In this document: positions 1-11,215 of the stretch, piece after piece
How the letters are laid out: the number at the start of each line of letters is the position of its first letter
How positions within the stretch are numbered: the first letter of the stretch is position 1
Source: Polytrichum commune
Taxonomy: Eukaryota; Streptophyta; Polytrichopsida; Polytrichales; Polytrichaceae
DNA length: 64,000 nucleotides
NCBI GenBank assembly: GCA_950295325.1
Contig: OX485808.1
Span: 38,091,180-38,155,179, forward strand
Direction: 5' to 3'
Position numbers and translations under genes: made by a program
Notes under the pieces: generated by a model
The model's database searches: none
Seen by the model: the letters and a program-made list of their open reading frames with translations, nothing else
Told to the model about the DNA's origin: nothing

Positions 1-43
1 TTGTTCATGTGTTCCAGCTTTAGGCAACTTAACCTCGGGGTGA

Positions 44-149
44 ACTAGAAATCAAGTGTTAGGAAGGTCACCCATCTAAGTAATAGTGTTTGAAGGCTTG
101 AAAACACTATTACTTAGATGGGTGACCTTCCTAGCACTTGGTTTCTAGT
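44..149. repeat. Near-perfect long foldback (inverted repeat)
   Basis: Two 48-bp arms (44-91 and 102-149) are inverted copies differing at two positions, around a 10-bp loop (92-101). Transcription through here would give a long, almost fully paired hairpin. Such a structure can be a young palindromic MITE or an inverted duplication that feeds small-RNA production. No ORF or flanking target duplication is apparent. Confidence 0.85.
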
Positions 150-1065
150 GGACCCTACCACATATGATCCACTCAATCAAAATGGGGGTATCCGGTTGAA
201 CTAGAAATTTTCAATTATGTGGGAACCTAGGGGACACTAGTAAAAAAGTCACGTTCCCGCCAATGGTGAGTAATTTCTTCTTCAAGTGGGACCCAATTGG
301 AATGAATTAACAACAAACTTGGTAGGGACAAGTTTTACAACACCATCCTTGCACTATGAGGATGGCATGGTCAAGTCATTGGCAAATTGACTAGTTTAGA
401 AGGCGGAAATAGTGCATATCATTAGTCCATTTCTATACTATTATGTAGTATATTGCAGTAGGAGAGAACCAATGCAACATTAACTTGGGAAATTTTACAT
501 ATAGTTGTACTGATTGCAATCATTAGATCTACCGATTTTAAAACACCCACCAATTACTAGGCTTATGTCTAGGCATGTCACTTTTGTGTGAAAATATTGA
601 ATTGAGAGACACATAATCCTTGTAATGTGGCACTTACTCACCACATTGAAAAGGATATTTAGTGTTTGATTATATTAAATGTTGTTACCACCCTACCCTA
701 CTCAACACTAATTTTTAATTCCTCGACAATTAGTGTTAGATAAATTTGCCGCTACCTTCCCTAATGCCACCTCCCTTCTTGTAAAGCACGGATTTCATTG
801 GACCTACAATCTTAGGGATGCCGCCCCACCTTCGTGCTCGTTGATCTCTCGTCTGCCAATGTTGACGTCATTTTTTTCATATCCTTTCACACTAACACTA
901 AATTCAAACATGTAACTTCCACATGTTACCATAGTTGATATTTGGTGTTTGAGTTTACATTTAATGTTACTTACTTTCATAGGATTATTGATATTTAGTG
1001 TATGCATTCGTATTTCATGTATCAAACACTAATAACCTTTTTAGTGTAGGTGCGATGAGCCACTG
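150..1065. other. Intergenic, no gene seen
   Basis: AT-rich sequence with only short open frames that have no recognisable protein character. A 12-bp inverted motif (TTAGTGTTTGAT near 663 and its complement near 1021) may mark the ends of a small decayed element, but I cannot support that further. Confidence 0.5.
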
Positions 1066-1565
1066 AGGGCCACTTCACACACAAGACTGAGAGCCCAAGA
1101 CCATTACACTTCAAGCACTCTCATTGATGGAGAAGGCAGAGCCGGTCCAAGTTCGCTTCACACTACGCTCGAGGGACCAACGGAGTATGTGAATGCAAGA
1201 TGGATGTAAAGCTTGCATGGGTTCCTACACGGCATCAAATGGATCATGTTTCATGGTCACTTGGACTATTTTCACAAACCACCTTTTGGAGGTAGGCCTA
1301 ACACAAAACCAAGAGACCATGACACTCCGAACGCTCACAACCATCAGTTCATTCTATTTTATCCTGCGTGATGACCTGCGTGAATAGAAGTCCATTGAAA
1401 TAGCATTTGGTTGAGGGCCCGGTTACATACGACTTCACACTACACTTGAGGGTCCGTGATCACACTACATGATTTTGGAGGTGTCTTGGGACAACCTTTG
1501 GACACTTCTTTTAGGCTCTCACAATTTCATGGTACGGCTTTTGGCTCGTGTGTGAAGCGGCCCTG
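1066..1565. mobile_element. Possible TIR element with AGGGCC-type ends
   Basis: The left end reads AGGGCCACTTCACACACAAG. The inverted right end, at about 1541-1565, gives AGGGCCGCTTCACACACGAG. The same terminal type occurs at 37386 and 39305 in this window (AGGGCC then CTTTACACTACGG), so it appears to be a family. No transposase and no clear target-site duplication are visible. The right end coincides with the start of the tandem array, so boundaries are uncertain. Confidence 0.4.
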
Positions 1566-2361
1566 AAGTCCGTTGCATGAAGCCCAAGGGTCCTTCTTGT
1601 TTAGCCTGGCGGTAAAAAAAACATAACATCCCCCCCCCCCCTCAACATGGCCCAGATTGCAGTTGCGCTTGGACTCATGAGGCGCCCTAGTGACATGGCC
1701 CCAACAGTGGAGTGCCATATAGAGTTTGTTAGGGTGGTTGAATATTAAGAAGAAAGTGCACAATGTCCCCCTGGCATGAGGGACGCCATAAGGGGTCATG
1801 CTCTCACAATGTCATGGTACGACTCTTGGCTCGTGTGTGAAGCGACCCTGAACTTCGTTGCGTGAGGCCCAAGGGTCCTTCTTGTTTAGCCTGGCAGTAA
1901 AAAACACAACATCCCCCCCACCCCTCAACATGGCCCAGATTGCAGCTGCGCTTGGACTCATGAGGCGCCCTAGTGATACGGCCCCAGCGGTGGAAGGCCA
2001 TATAGAGTTTGTCAGGGTGGTTGAATGTTAAGAAGAAAGTGCACAATGTCCCCCTGGCATGCGGGACGCCATAAGGGGTCATGCTCTCAAAATTTCATGG
2101 TACGGCTCTTGGCTCGTGTTTGAAGTGGCCCTGAACTCCGTTGCGTGAGGCCCAAGGGTCCTTCTTGTTTAGCCTGGCAGTAAAAAACACAACATCCCCC
2201 CACCCCTCAACATGGCCCAGATTGCAGCTGCGCTTGGACTCATGAGGCGCCCTAGTGACACGGCCCCAGCGGTGGAGTGCCATATAGAGTTTGTCAGGGT
2301 GGTTGTATGTTAAGAAGAAAGTGCACAATGTCCCCCCTGGCATGAGGGACGCCAGAAGGGG
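1515..2361. repeat. Tandem array, three units of about 284 bp
   Basis: Units begin with GCTCTCA at 1515, 1800 and 2083 (periods 285 and 283) and end near GGGACGCCATAAGGGG. The three are highly similar, differing by scattered substitutions and a variable C-run near 1630, 1915 and 2198. Open frames on the minus strand in each unit are shadows of the repeat rather than genes. Each unit contains the terminal-repeat-like sequence GTGTGTGAAGCGGCCCTGAA, so the array may have formed from a transposon end. Confidence 0.9.
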
Positions 2362-3247
2362 GGAATTGGCAGTGGGCTTTAGTCAGTCAGTTAGCCAGTA
2401 GGGACCGCTAGCAAGCTACTGCTGTGATGGGGTTTCTATTCTGGGGCCTTTAAGCATAAAATATCTCGGCTTCGGTCATCTAGATGGATGATAGTGGAAG
2501 CTTCCGGTCCATGTTTAATAAGTTAAAGAACAAGATAAAAAGGGAACGTTGGGGTTCGAGCATCACCCGTGATTCTGTGAATGTGTGTGCATGTCCTCCT
2601 TTACAAGGGTACATGTGTCTTAAATAGATACTTTCCAAACAGTCCACTTCTCTTGGGATACGAAACATGCGATTAGTACGAGTTCATTAGCAAATCCGGT
2701 TCAAGGCTGTAGTCACTTTCCTCATAATTTATGGATATAGAAGCTAGAAGATGATATTTTGTCTATTATAATAGTGAAGTTTAGGGTGATCGTTAAGTGG
2801 TTGTATAGGTTCCTTAAGTTATGTTGAATATTGAGCTTCGGATGGTTAACCTAGTTTGAGCATGTAGTCCAATCTTTTCTTAACACGTGTCTTTTTGATA
2901 TCCGTTCTTGTAGCCACACCTAATCACATAACGCTCGAATATAGTTGTGACTAGGATTTAAATATATTTGGATTTAAGCACGAATTTTGGACAATTTCGA
3001 TTGCCGATATGACGTACACTAGATCGCATAACTACACATATGTGGTTGTTGTGTTGTTGTTTTATGGTTTTCGTCCCCACAAGTGCACACCCCTATTGTT
3101 TTTGGACAAGCAGTTTGTCCAAATATACTTAAATGTCGGTTGTGTCCAATTAAGATAAGTAACTCAATTACGCACGTCTACCTTAATGATCTTGGCTATT
3201 TAAGATGCCATATAAAGTGGGTTGCCTACATTTCGGAAGGTTAGCTC

Positions 3248-3294
<47 letters not shown>

Positions 3295-4436
3295 AATGAG
3301 TATGCCAATGTTAGTATAGTATTGTCTTTTTTTATATCATTCAGGTATCTCTAAGGAGGATTTTGCATTTCTTAAGTAAAATTAGGGTAATCAAGGATTT
3401 TTTTTATTTGATTCCAATACCATTCGGGTCTACATAGTATGCAAGAACCTTCATACCTAGGTAAAATCGTCAAGGTATCCATATGTGGTTTAGAATGATA
3501 TTGACACAAATAATATGATGGGTGTATAGAGATTCCCTCTCCTGAGTATACCCACAAAATATCAATATTTGACTACAATTGCCATTTTTGATACCCACGA
3601 GTAGGTTTTTTTGATATCATTAATGATATGATTATTGATACCATGCATTCATGTATATATCAAACCAACAACAATTAATGCCTTGTTGGTGTTTGCTTTA
3701 TGGTTCACTTAGAGTGAGACATGTGCTTCTATAGTGGACACTTCCAACTCCACATACACTTTAGGCCACTAGATGGGATCGCATATTGTCTCATTCAGCT
3801 AGCAAATGTGAACCGTGAAGAATCTTGTTTCAAGTGTCACTATTGGCACTGAGATGCAAAAATTATAAGAGATCAAAACAAAGATTATTCTTTATCTTCA
3901 GTTGATCACATAGGTTGTCCTAGTTGTGTTAAATTTGGAACCTATAATGGTGTTATTACTTTGAGCACTTATTCCAATCTCATGGTAATATGTGTCCGTT
4001 CATAACAACTAACATTGCTATATACCACTCAAATTTGGGCATTTGTTGATGACTAATGTTCATTTCAGGCATGCTTATTTGAGACGAACCTACCACGGTT
4101 CCAACTTCCTAGATGTTTAGTCTTTTTTGTCATGAAACCATGAAAAACCCTTGACAATTAGTAAATCTTGTATGAATCCAATGCCATAAGAATGATATTA
4201 AAGTGACTAGATCTCAAGTTTTGAGGAATTTTCAAAGAGCATATATGCAATCACCTTAAGTGGTTATATAGATGTGCTCAAAGTGATTAGTGTTGAGTGG
4301 GTTGTTGAGCATTAACTTTTTGGTTATCCCAACTAACAAGCCATTGTATCATTCCTTACTGGAAAAATACTAGAAGTGATAATTTAAGGAAAAAATAAAC
4401 AATTTTGCACCCAAATCTAGGCCAAAATTAGTAAGA
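2362..4436. other. Intergenic, no gene seen
   Basis: AT-rich sequence without a credible coding region, apart from a GA microsatellite at 3251-3291. Short frames show no domain or motif. Confidence 0.55.
3251..3291. repeat. (GA)n microsatellite
   Basis: An uninterrupted run of about 20 GA dinucleotides. Confidence 0.98.
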
Positions 4437-4850
4437 TAGAAGCACCTATTGCGGACACTTTGAGCACTATAGTCCCTTACCTAACCCAACATACACTTTG
4501 ATCACTACAATCCCTTGCCTAAATCAAATATATTATCCAATATTATATTTGAATTGGCAACTATGATATGAGCACAATGACATTAAAATCACATGAATAA
4601 GAAAATTGCTAATTTCTACATAAATATTCAAAGTCGCAAACCACATTTGACCCTTCCTAATCACATAGGCCCTCCCAAAGTGGACAATATTGATCGTTAA
4701 CATTTTAACACCTCCAACCAATGAGCTACATTCTTAGTCCTTAAGAACATACAATCAAAGTTCATGTTGAAGTATGTGGTTGCCCACTTTGAAAAGAAAG
4801 AAAGAAGTAGATGCTAGAATTGGGGTCAACAACGGAATTGAGCACTTCTA
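4437..4850. mobile_element. MITE-like element, copy A
   Basis: This segment is similar along its length to 18139-18527, including shared blocks such as GACACTTTGAGCACTA and GGAATTGAGCACTTCTACC. Both copies end in short inverted repeats (TAGAAGCAC at the left, GCACTTCTA at the right). The roughly 400-bp size, lack of coding capacity and paired copies suggest a MITE. I could not find a convincing target-site duplication. Confidence 0.6.
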
Positions 4851-4967
4851 CCTTAGGTGTTTGAATATGAGTAGTGAGTCATGATTGAAAATGAAGATGT
4901 AGTTTTTCCTTGCAACGCCAACTCAAGCTCCAACCCACTTAAAGGTATCACATGTGCATTGTCCAAG

Positions 4968-5322
4968 GAGATTTTTGGGCACAATCAGTCAAGATCCTAG
5001 TGTTTCCAAGTCCATATGGTTACACATTGACATCTTCCAAGTTTTCTAATTAATTTGAGGAACATTCTACAGATTCATAAAAATAAAGTTCAGTAATGAA
5101 CTTCAACCAGTTCTTTCTCAAACTCATGCCCTCATCACATCAACATTCTTGTCCGGTTCCAGCTGTGAAATTGTTGGGATTATGTTGAGAAATAGATGTT
5201 GTCCACCACTTTTCAGACTATTCCAGCCTGGGAGATGCCAACAAATGGAGCAAGAACTAGCCGGTGTGATCAACCCCTCAACCGCTTCATATGTAACTAG
5301 CCGTCATCGGTCCTCGTTCATC
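4968..5322. repeat. Diverged copy of the 7549-7774 MITE, with an internal insertion
   Basis: Positions 4968-5130 match the first part of the MITE at 7549-7774 (GATTTTTGGGCACAATC, TGAACTTCAACC, TCTCAAACTCA). Positions 5283-5322 match its right end (CATATGTAACTAGCCG, CCTCGTTCATCG). The roughly 150 bp between has no counterpart, so it is probably a later insertion. The terminal repeats are more eroded than in the other copy, implying an older insertion. Confidence 0.55.
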
Positions 5323-5554
5323 GCACATGTGCAACCAACGTATGTTTGGAGGGACGACTTGGGACGTCACACAAGCACTTTTGGAAGTGGTTGGACCTTT
5401 GCAGGGACAAAATAAGGTACATGTCAGGGGTAAGGTTCAGTACCTCCATGATATATAGAAGAGCAAAAGACAAGGCAATGTCTTCCACGGATTTTTGTTG
5501 GTAAGTGAGGTACTAGTGTTGGGTTGGTATGTAGGATGGGCACCACCTACATAG

Positions 5555-5750
5555 ATTACTAATAGATGTCATAGTCCATCACATAACATTTACTCAGCCC
5601 ATGCCCCTTTCCCACCTGACTTTACCAAATGACCAAAGTATTTCCTAAAAAAATTACTAATAGATGTCATAGTCCATCACATAACATTTACTCAGCCCAT
5701 GCCCCTTTCCCACCTGACTTTCCCAAATGACCAAAGTATTTCCTAAAAAC
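5555..5750. repeat. 98-bp tandem duplication
   Basis: Two adjacent copies (5555-5652 and 5653-5750) starting ATTACTAATAGATGTCATAG are nearly identical, differing at one or two bases and in the length of a terminal A run. This indicates a recent local duplication. No gene is involved. Confidence 0.95.
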
Positions 5751-6419
5751 TGGGTAAAGCTCCCTCGGTTATAGCGGAGGCATCCGGCTATCCCAATGCA
5801 CCTACAAGAACTTGCTCCGGAGATTTTCAAGTAGGTTTAAGTTAAGTAGCTTTCACACATGTTCATTATTTTATCTACCGAGCAATGAATGTTGGGTAGT
5901 TTTTGTCCCATCCCCAATTGCCTTACTACTCACCTATCTTAACATCGGTTGTTGTTAATGGAGCTCCTCGTGCCCTCATCGCTAAGACTAAAAAGCAACC
6001 AATCATAAGGGCGGGAGGCGACACTTTTAAAGGTCCTATATTTTTGCCTCATGTTTAGGTACTGATGGGAGGGTCGGTGCTTGAGGCTCAAAACCTCCAC
6101 TTAAAAGCCATGCCACATCATTTGCCAACTAGGCTCGGCACTAGATAATGTTGATGGTGTGAAGGCCGGGTTGTTAGAACCAACTGTTAGTTTTAGCTAA
6201 AGGTAGGTGGGAAGGGGGCATTAGTCATGGTCCACAAAACGCCATGGCTAAGTTGAGTAATGTTATGCAAATCTATTGGACTTGACAAAAACTAACCATT
6301 CAAGAAGTCAAAGCATACACTGGAATAATCAGCAATAAGATAGCTAACACACTAGCAAAGGGCGGAGCGCACAACTCAAAGTTGTAGATTTGAAGAAAAG
6401 CCTTCTTGGCTATAGCTAA
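5751..6419. other. Intergenic, no gene seen
   Basis: No coding region, RNA gene or clear repeat boundary is supported. Confidence 0.5.
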
Positions 6420-6855
6420 CATTAACACCCGAGTTTTCCTCTACAAAGGTAGATACATGGAAAATGGTGAAAATAAGTTGATTCGGCCAAAAGGAGTGGG
6501 CTTGAGAATTGTGCAATATATCTCAGAGATGGAGTAGAGTAAATGACGAGGAATGCAAGTCGTTGTGTAATTTCATTCCCTATAAATAATTCATTACATT
6601 TTTCCAAAGAGGCAAGTCAGTCAAACCCCCTATTTGTACACTAGAGTCTCCCTAATCTCAGCATCAAATATCCTACTTCACACATGAATGCACACAAAAC
6701 AGTGAACTCAATGGCACCCACAAGTAATCACAAGTGGTGAGACACAACTCCTATCCAACTAATCACTACATTCCACCTATCAATGCATCCTTTTCACGCC
6801 ACCACTTTTTACAATTAGCCGCTCTGGATCCACACAAGAATCATCCTATCCCCAA
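6420..6855 (-). repeat. Dispersed repeat, inverted relative to 26020-26450
   Basis: Read on the minus strand, this stretch matches 26020-26450 along most of its length. Shared blocks include GATTCTTG plus a GGTAG-type end, the CCACTT and GCACCC regions, GAGGCAAGT, and TTTCTACCTT near the other end. Two roughly 430-bp copies in opposite orientation imply a mobile repeat, but I see no coding capacity or firm target duplication. Confidence 0.6.
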
Positions 6856-7230
6856 TCTAATGCACTAGTAGTGGTCATTTGACCGCATTCGAATTTCCTA
6901 CCTTGCAGTAGAGTTGGAGTTATCCTTACAGCAACGAAGACATCGAACAGAGGCTTTAATATTCTTAAATCCACCCAACAAAGGATATCGTTCCGTGTTG
7001 GATGCCTAAACCCTTCCCTCCAAGAAACCAGTGTACGGGTTGGTTCGCCCCAGCCCCAACAGAGTGACGGATTTGGATTTTTGGAGTCAAACGGTGAACA
7101 CCCCTTCCACCAGCTATTTACCACGTTTGCTCTACTTTTGCCTTGAAGAGCAAGTGTCAACAAAGCTTGGGAGTTGACCAATACTGCAGGGTATGTATCG
7201 TGGATGCGTGGTCACGTTGACTGACTATAG

Positions 7231-8150
7231 CCACGACAGTTGATATGGGCCCAGCAAAGTACCAGTTTAAATACAATCCCATCACGAGAGGTTGCAGAGA
7301 TGGGCTATATAACCTTATTAAAAAGGCGGGGCAGAATTGTAGTGAAACTGCAAAATCAGGCTAAGTTTTATATTCATTCCCCCCCATCCCCCAGCATCAT
7401 CCACCGAGCCTTGCAATCGGTGAGGAGACCTCCTCGTACCCCACTGACACACACCGTTTTAGGGAAATATGGATCCCTCTTTGACGAAGCCGATGCTCAA
7501 CTGGAAGATGTGGGATCGTCACGAATCATTTCGACTGCACCAGAGGATCAGTGATCGGGGAGATTTTTGGGCATAGTCGGTTGAGATCCTAGTGTTTGCA
7601 AGTCCAGCCGGACACATGTTGACATCCTTCGGATTTTCTAGACGAATTTGAGGTATATTCCATAAATTCCTCTAAAGTGATCAGTAATTCTCCTGAAGTC
7701 TTGAACTTCAACCGCTTATTTCTCAAACTCAACTAGTTCATTTGTAACTAACTGCCGGTTCTCCCCGATCATAGCAGAGGATGCGCACGACGTGGATCTA
7801 TCACCGAAACTGCCGCCGCTCAATCGAGTTCGACACCTCTATCCTCTTGCAGTAACAAACCATCCCATGTTTTTGGTAACCGTCAACACCATTACAAATG
7901 GCCACCACATGCATTGCTTGATAGTCTTGATGAATAGAAACTGGGCTGCTGTAATCGACAGCTTTGCGACCCCCAAAGAGCGTTATGAGTCGTGTGTGGA
8001 ACTCTCCTGCAAGCACACAGAGCACCAAGATCTGATCCGGTGTGCTTCTGAGTTGCAGCGTTCACAGCGATATTAGCATTTGGGTGTTGGAAGTTCGACT
8101 TCAAGTACAACGGGAACCTGATCAGCAAGGTTAATTGTGAAGTGTTCACT
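7231..8150 (+). pseudogene. Unrecognised ORF interrupted by a MITE
   Basis: Frame 1 is open from 7231 to a TGA at 7552, which lies inside the inserted MITE, and again from within the MITE through to 8076. The target duplication makes the insertion 234 bp, a multiple of three, so both halves share one reading frame: before insertion the coding sequence would have run uninterrupted across the site. The first half carries GKYGSLFDEADAQLEDVG and the second HHMHCLIVLMNRNWAAVIDS. The latter loosely recalls the His-to-Asp stretch of Ulp1-type cysteine proteases, but I would not assign that function. After 8076 protein-like sequence continues in another frame (FDFKYNGNLISKVNCEVF), so a frameshift or intron is likely. 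The upstream end (stop at 7228) has no good ATG. Confidence 0.45.
7549..7774. mobile_element. hAT-type MITE with 8-bp target duplication
   Basis: The 226-bp insertion starts CAGTGATCGGGGAGA and ends with the inverse of CTATGATCGGGGAGA. It is flanked by direct copies of CAGAGGAT at 7541-7548 and 7775-7782. An 8-bp duplication with ends beginning CA fits the hAT superfamily. It has no coding capacity, so it must have been moved by a transposase elsewhere. A diverged relative lies at 4968-5322. The insertion sits inside an ORF. Confidence 0.85.
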
Positions 8151-8689
8151 TGGTTCTAACCAAGATGAACTACGCATCAACATGTTGGCATACTGCAAGC
8201 ATCTCGAGGGTACTATATATGTGCTCAACTTACTTTATTATCAGGCCACATCGATCACACTCTCCTGAATGAATCTTGAGCTACCAGATTCAGAGTGATA
8301 AGCCGTGCTCTGAAGCTTTAACGCACTGTGAATAATGCAATCGTACCCCAAGAAGAAGTGATGGCGCCAAGTTTTGCAAAGGACCGTGGCCCATCCTCAC
8401 AGTGCTCCTTCAAGCACATACCGACGATGCAGACAAGATACTGAAGTGCAGGTTTACAAGGACGCAAAGCAATGAGTGTGGGGCTATGTAGCGAAATTTA
8501 TGAATATAGTATGTTCACATTGGCTAGAAGAAAAATACGCCCGTATCCAGGTACCGGCATGAATGTGAGCCCGTTAGTCTTATGTTGATCACGGTATTTC
8601 GTGATGCAGCGTATGGTGTTATGCCTCCTTTGGGAGATGGGCTTTGGTGGTGTATTAGTTGTCCCATTTCATTGGGGTGGGGGGACGGG
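8151..8689. other. Intergenic or decayed coding sequence
   Basis: A short open stretch near 8160-8260 reads like protein (KHLEGTIYVLNLLYY on the plus strand) and may be a continuation of the broken ORF upstream. Nothing else is supported. Confidence 0.35.
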
Positions 8690-9450
8690 GGTTTGTTTAT
8701 TATCCAGTTTTCTTTTGTTTAGGACTAAGTATGTGAGGTACTTGATGGCATTTTGGTGTATTTTTTGTTCATGAGGATTTTGATGTTAGTTTTTGGGATT
8801 TTTAGTGTGGCAAGTTTGTCTATGGAGTGTTCATGTATAGCTCCTCTTATTCCGGCTGTGATGGTAATGTGGGGATTGGTCTTCCATCCATGGTTTTGTA
8901 TGGTGTTAATTAGTGGGTCGTATTTGGTGTGTTTGTGCATGAGGGCTTGTTCGGGGAATTTGTCATGACAATATGTTCGAATTCAATGAGTTGAACTGTA
9001 TGTGTAAGGGAGGGTGATATAGGTTTTTGTGTTTGGTTTGGGGCTCCGAGTATGCATAGTATGTTTGGTCTAAGTTTGGCTTGACATTGGCATTTTGTTT
9101 GTGGGCATGTGCACCTTAGAAGCCATTCTGGGATTGTTTGGTCTTGTGGTTGATTGTTACCGTTGCCTACGTTTATCAGTGTGAAGAACCGAGTGTTTTT
9201 GTTTGCTTGTAATGTCTGAGTGATGAGGTGTACCACTTTGTTATGTCTTGCAATTCGTAGACCTTTTATATATGGGTTTTCACATATTGATAATAGGTGG
9301 GGCCATGTGTCTCTATCGTTGTTATGACATAGTGTACAATTGGGATTTTGATGTGTGAGGGGCCAAAATATTATTTTCCTATGGTTGCCCATATACTAGG
9401 CAAATCTAAATTTTAGAGTTTGAATAATTTGGCTATCCAACATATTTTCA
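8690..9450 (-). pseudogene. LINE 3' fragment with zinc knuckle and endonuclease-like domain
   Basis: Minus-strand coding sequence runs from about 9450 to 8700. It first shows CTLCHNNDRDTWPHLLSIC, a C-x2-C-x9-H-x4-C zinc-binding motif, followed by GLRIARHNKVVHL. Next come LRPNILCILG and VQLIEF, then KYDPLINTIQNHGW and ITITAGIRGAIH. This order is known for the C-terminus of R2/Utopia-like non-LTR retrotransposons carrying a restriction-like PD-(D/E)XK endonuclease. The usual RPD is RPN here, so the catalytic Asp may be lost. A TAG interrupts the frame at about 9392, and a one-base shift occurs near 8965. No reverse transcriptase remains, so it is a 5'-truncated dead copy. Confidence 0.7.
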
Positions 9451-10979
9451 TTTTACCAAAAGTGGTTGGTCACATTGGCTATAGGCAAGAGATAATTCCA
9501 TTATACAGGAAAATGAACAATGATCCAAGATATAGCTTGGTAATATTTTTTTTATATACTGAGTAATCTAAAATCGAAAACAAAACATTAGTTGTTACAT
9601 TGATGTGATTGTGTGAAGTTGAAAGAATGCATGGAGGAATTGTTTGCAGTGAAGGTGATGTTTGGATAAAGTGGTTACGATGATTGATACATGTGTCTTT
9701 GGCTGAAGACATTGAAATTAGTGGGTGGTATGGCCAAGAGTGAACCAAGAGCGAGCCAACCACATAGAAGAAGGGAAATGTTTGGAAGTGTTAGGACATG
9801 TCCTAATCCAGAATTAAGGGACAACCGAATTGTTCCACACTAGATTAGCTATAGCCCTTGCTTGGTAAATTCTTGAAGTCTATAGGAGTTATAGTCATGA
9901 TAGATTGCATGGCAATTAAGCAATTTATAATTTAATTGGCTAGACTATAGTCATGCAAAAATCTAAGTGAAGGTAAAAATCTTTGTTGTATTGGTAGTGA
10001 TTACATTAAGAAGTTTAGAGGAGCGATTATTGTCTTACAACATGATAGTTGAATAAGCAAGGCCAATTACGATTGGCAAAGCAAGTGTATAGTTGACAAA
10101 AAGACAAAGTAGTTAGAAAGCTTATTATGAGAGGTACACGGTCCAAACCACCTTGTACTACAATGTTAGGAGATGAAAGAGATGAGCACGGCAAGGTAAA
10201 AGTAACTTGACCTTATTGTTTGGCTATATTAAATGGTTTATTGCATGCATAATTTTCAGGAATGAAGTGATTGCATAAACAATGGTACATGCATACTCTA
10301 AAATGACGATTACAAGCTTGATCCACAAGACTATACCTTCATATTGAAGTGGTAGCTATAGTCTTGTGAGATGAGATTGCCAACTTGTGAGTTAAATCTA
10401 ACTATAGCATGTTTCCATTCATTACAGTTTGTAATTAAAAATGGTGTTTCACAATTAACCAAGAGTTAATCAAAGAATGCATACAAGGAACATCAAAAGA
10501 CTAACCTAAACCCTAAACCCTAAACCCAAAACCCATGCATCCAAAAGGGCAATCACTATGTTATTGCACATGAACGGAAGGTTACAAGACTATCAACCAA
10601 GCCAAAGAGTTCACACAATGGAATAGGAACCAATTAACTAGTCGTAATGGTCAAATGACCGGTCAAACCCATGAACAATACCAAAATCACAAATGAACCA
10701 TCCTTGAGGAGTGAAAGGAAAGAATAGAAGGGAAATTTAAGTGGTTGTGAATAAACCTTTGTTTTGATACAAGTAGGACATAAGACACTATCTCAATTTT
10801 CTTGGAGACTAGTAAGGTAGTACCTTGAGTTTTGGATGTTTTAACCTTAGTAAATAAAATTTAAGATACTAAAACATACTAAATTCACAATCGATATTCA
10901 CTATATTATTCAACCTAAAAGAATACATGTGTTGAATTAAGCAAGTAAGATATGATGAAACATTGACAAAAATCAAACT
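9451..10979. other. Intergenic, no gene seen
   Basis: AT-rich sequence with many stops in all frames. The only notable item is the telomere-like run at 10507-10534. Confidence 0.5.
10507..10534. repeat. Interstitial telomere-type repeat
   Basis: About three consecutive CCCTAAA units followed by degenerate ones. This is the Arabidopsis-type plant telomere repeat, here far from any visible chromosome end. It can mark a healed break or simply be a promoter-type telo-box cluster. Confidence 0.85.
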
Positions 10980-11215
10980 AAAAAACGGATTGAATATTAG
11001 ACCTCCTTTGAATTAGTTCTAATTTCAAAAATGCATGTTTGTTGATTCCTTCACTAAATACATAGATCCTCCCACTTGTGCTCACTATGGATGTGGAGTA
11101 CTAAATTTGATTTGAAGGCATAATCCAATCTCTTCTAATCTCTTTGATTCTCACCTAATCACACACCCATCAAGTATATTAGGTGTCCAATTCAGAAAAG
11201 TAATTGAATAACACC
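10980..11215 (+). repeat. Dispersed repeat, copy paired with 58980-59225
   Basis: Shares an ordered series of blocks with 58980-59225 in the same orientation: TGCATGTTTG, ATACATAG(A/G)TCCTCCCA, CCAATCTCTT, CTAA followed by CACA, and AGGTGTC. The family is unidentified and no ORF is present. Confidence 0.6.

Noticed and set aside
1527-2343. Three similar minus-strand ORFs as a small gene family
   Set aside because: They are the same frame in each unit of a noncoding tandem array, disrupted by variable C runs.
2540-2575. tRNA-like B box (GGTTCGAGC)
   Set aside because: No matching A box, acceptor stem or anticodon arm around it.
7792-8076. Ulp1/C48 cysteine protease
   Set aside because: Only a vague His-to-Asp resemblance; the Gln and Cys motifs needed for the family were not found.
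10507-10534. True telomere end
   Set aside because: Only a few units, with unrelated sequence on both sides.
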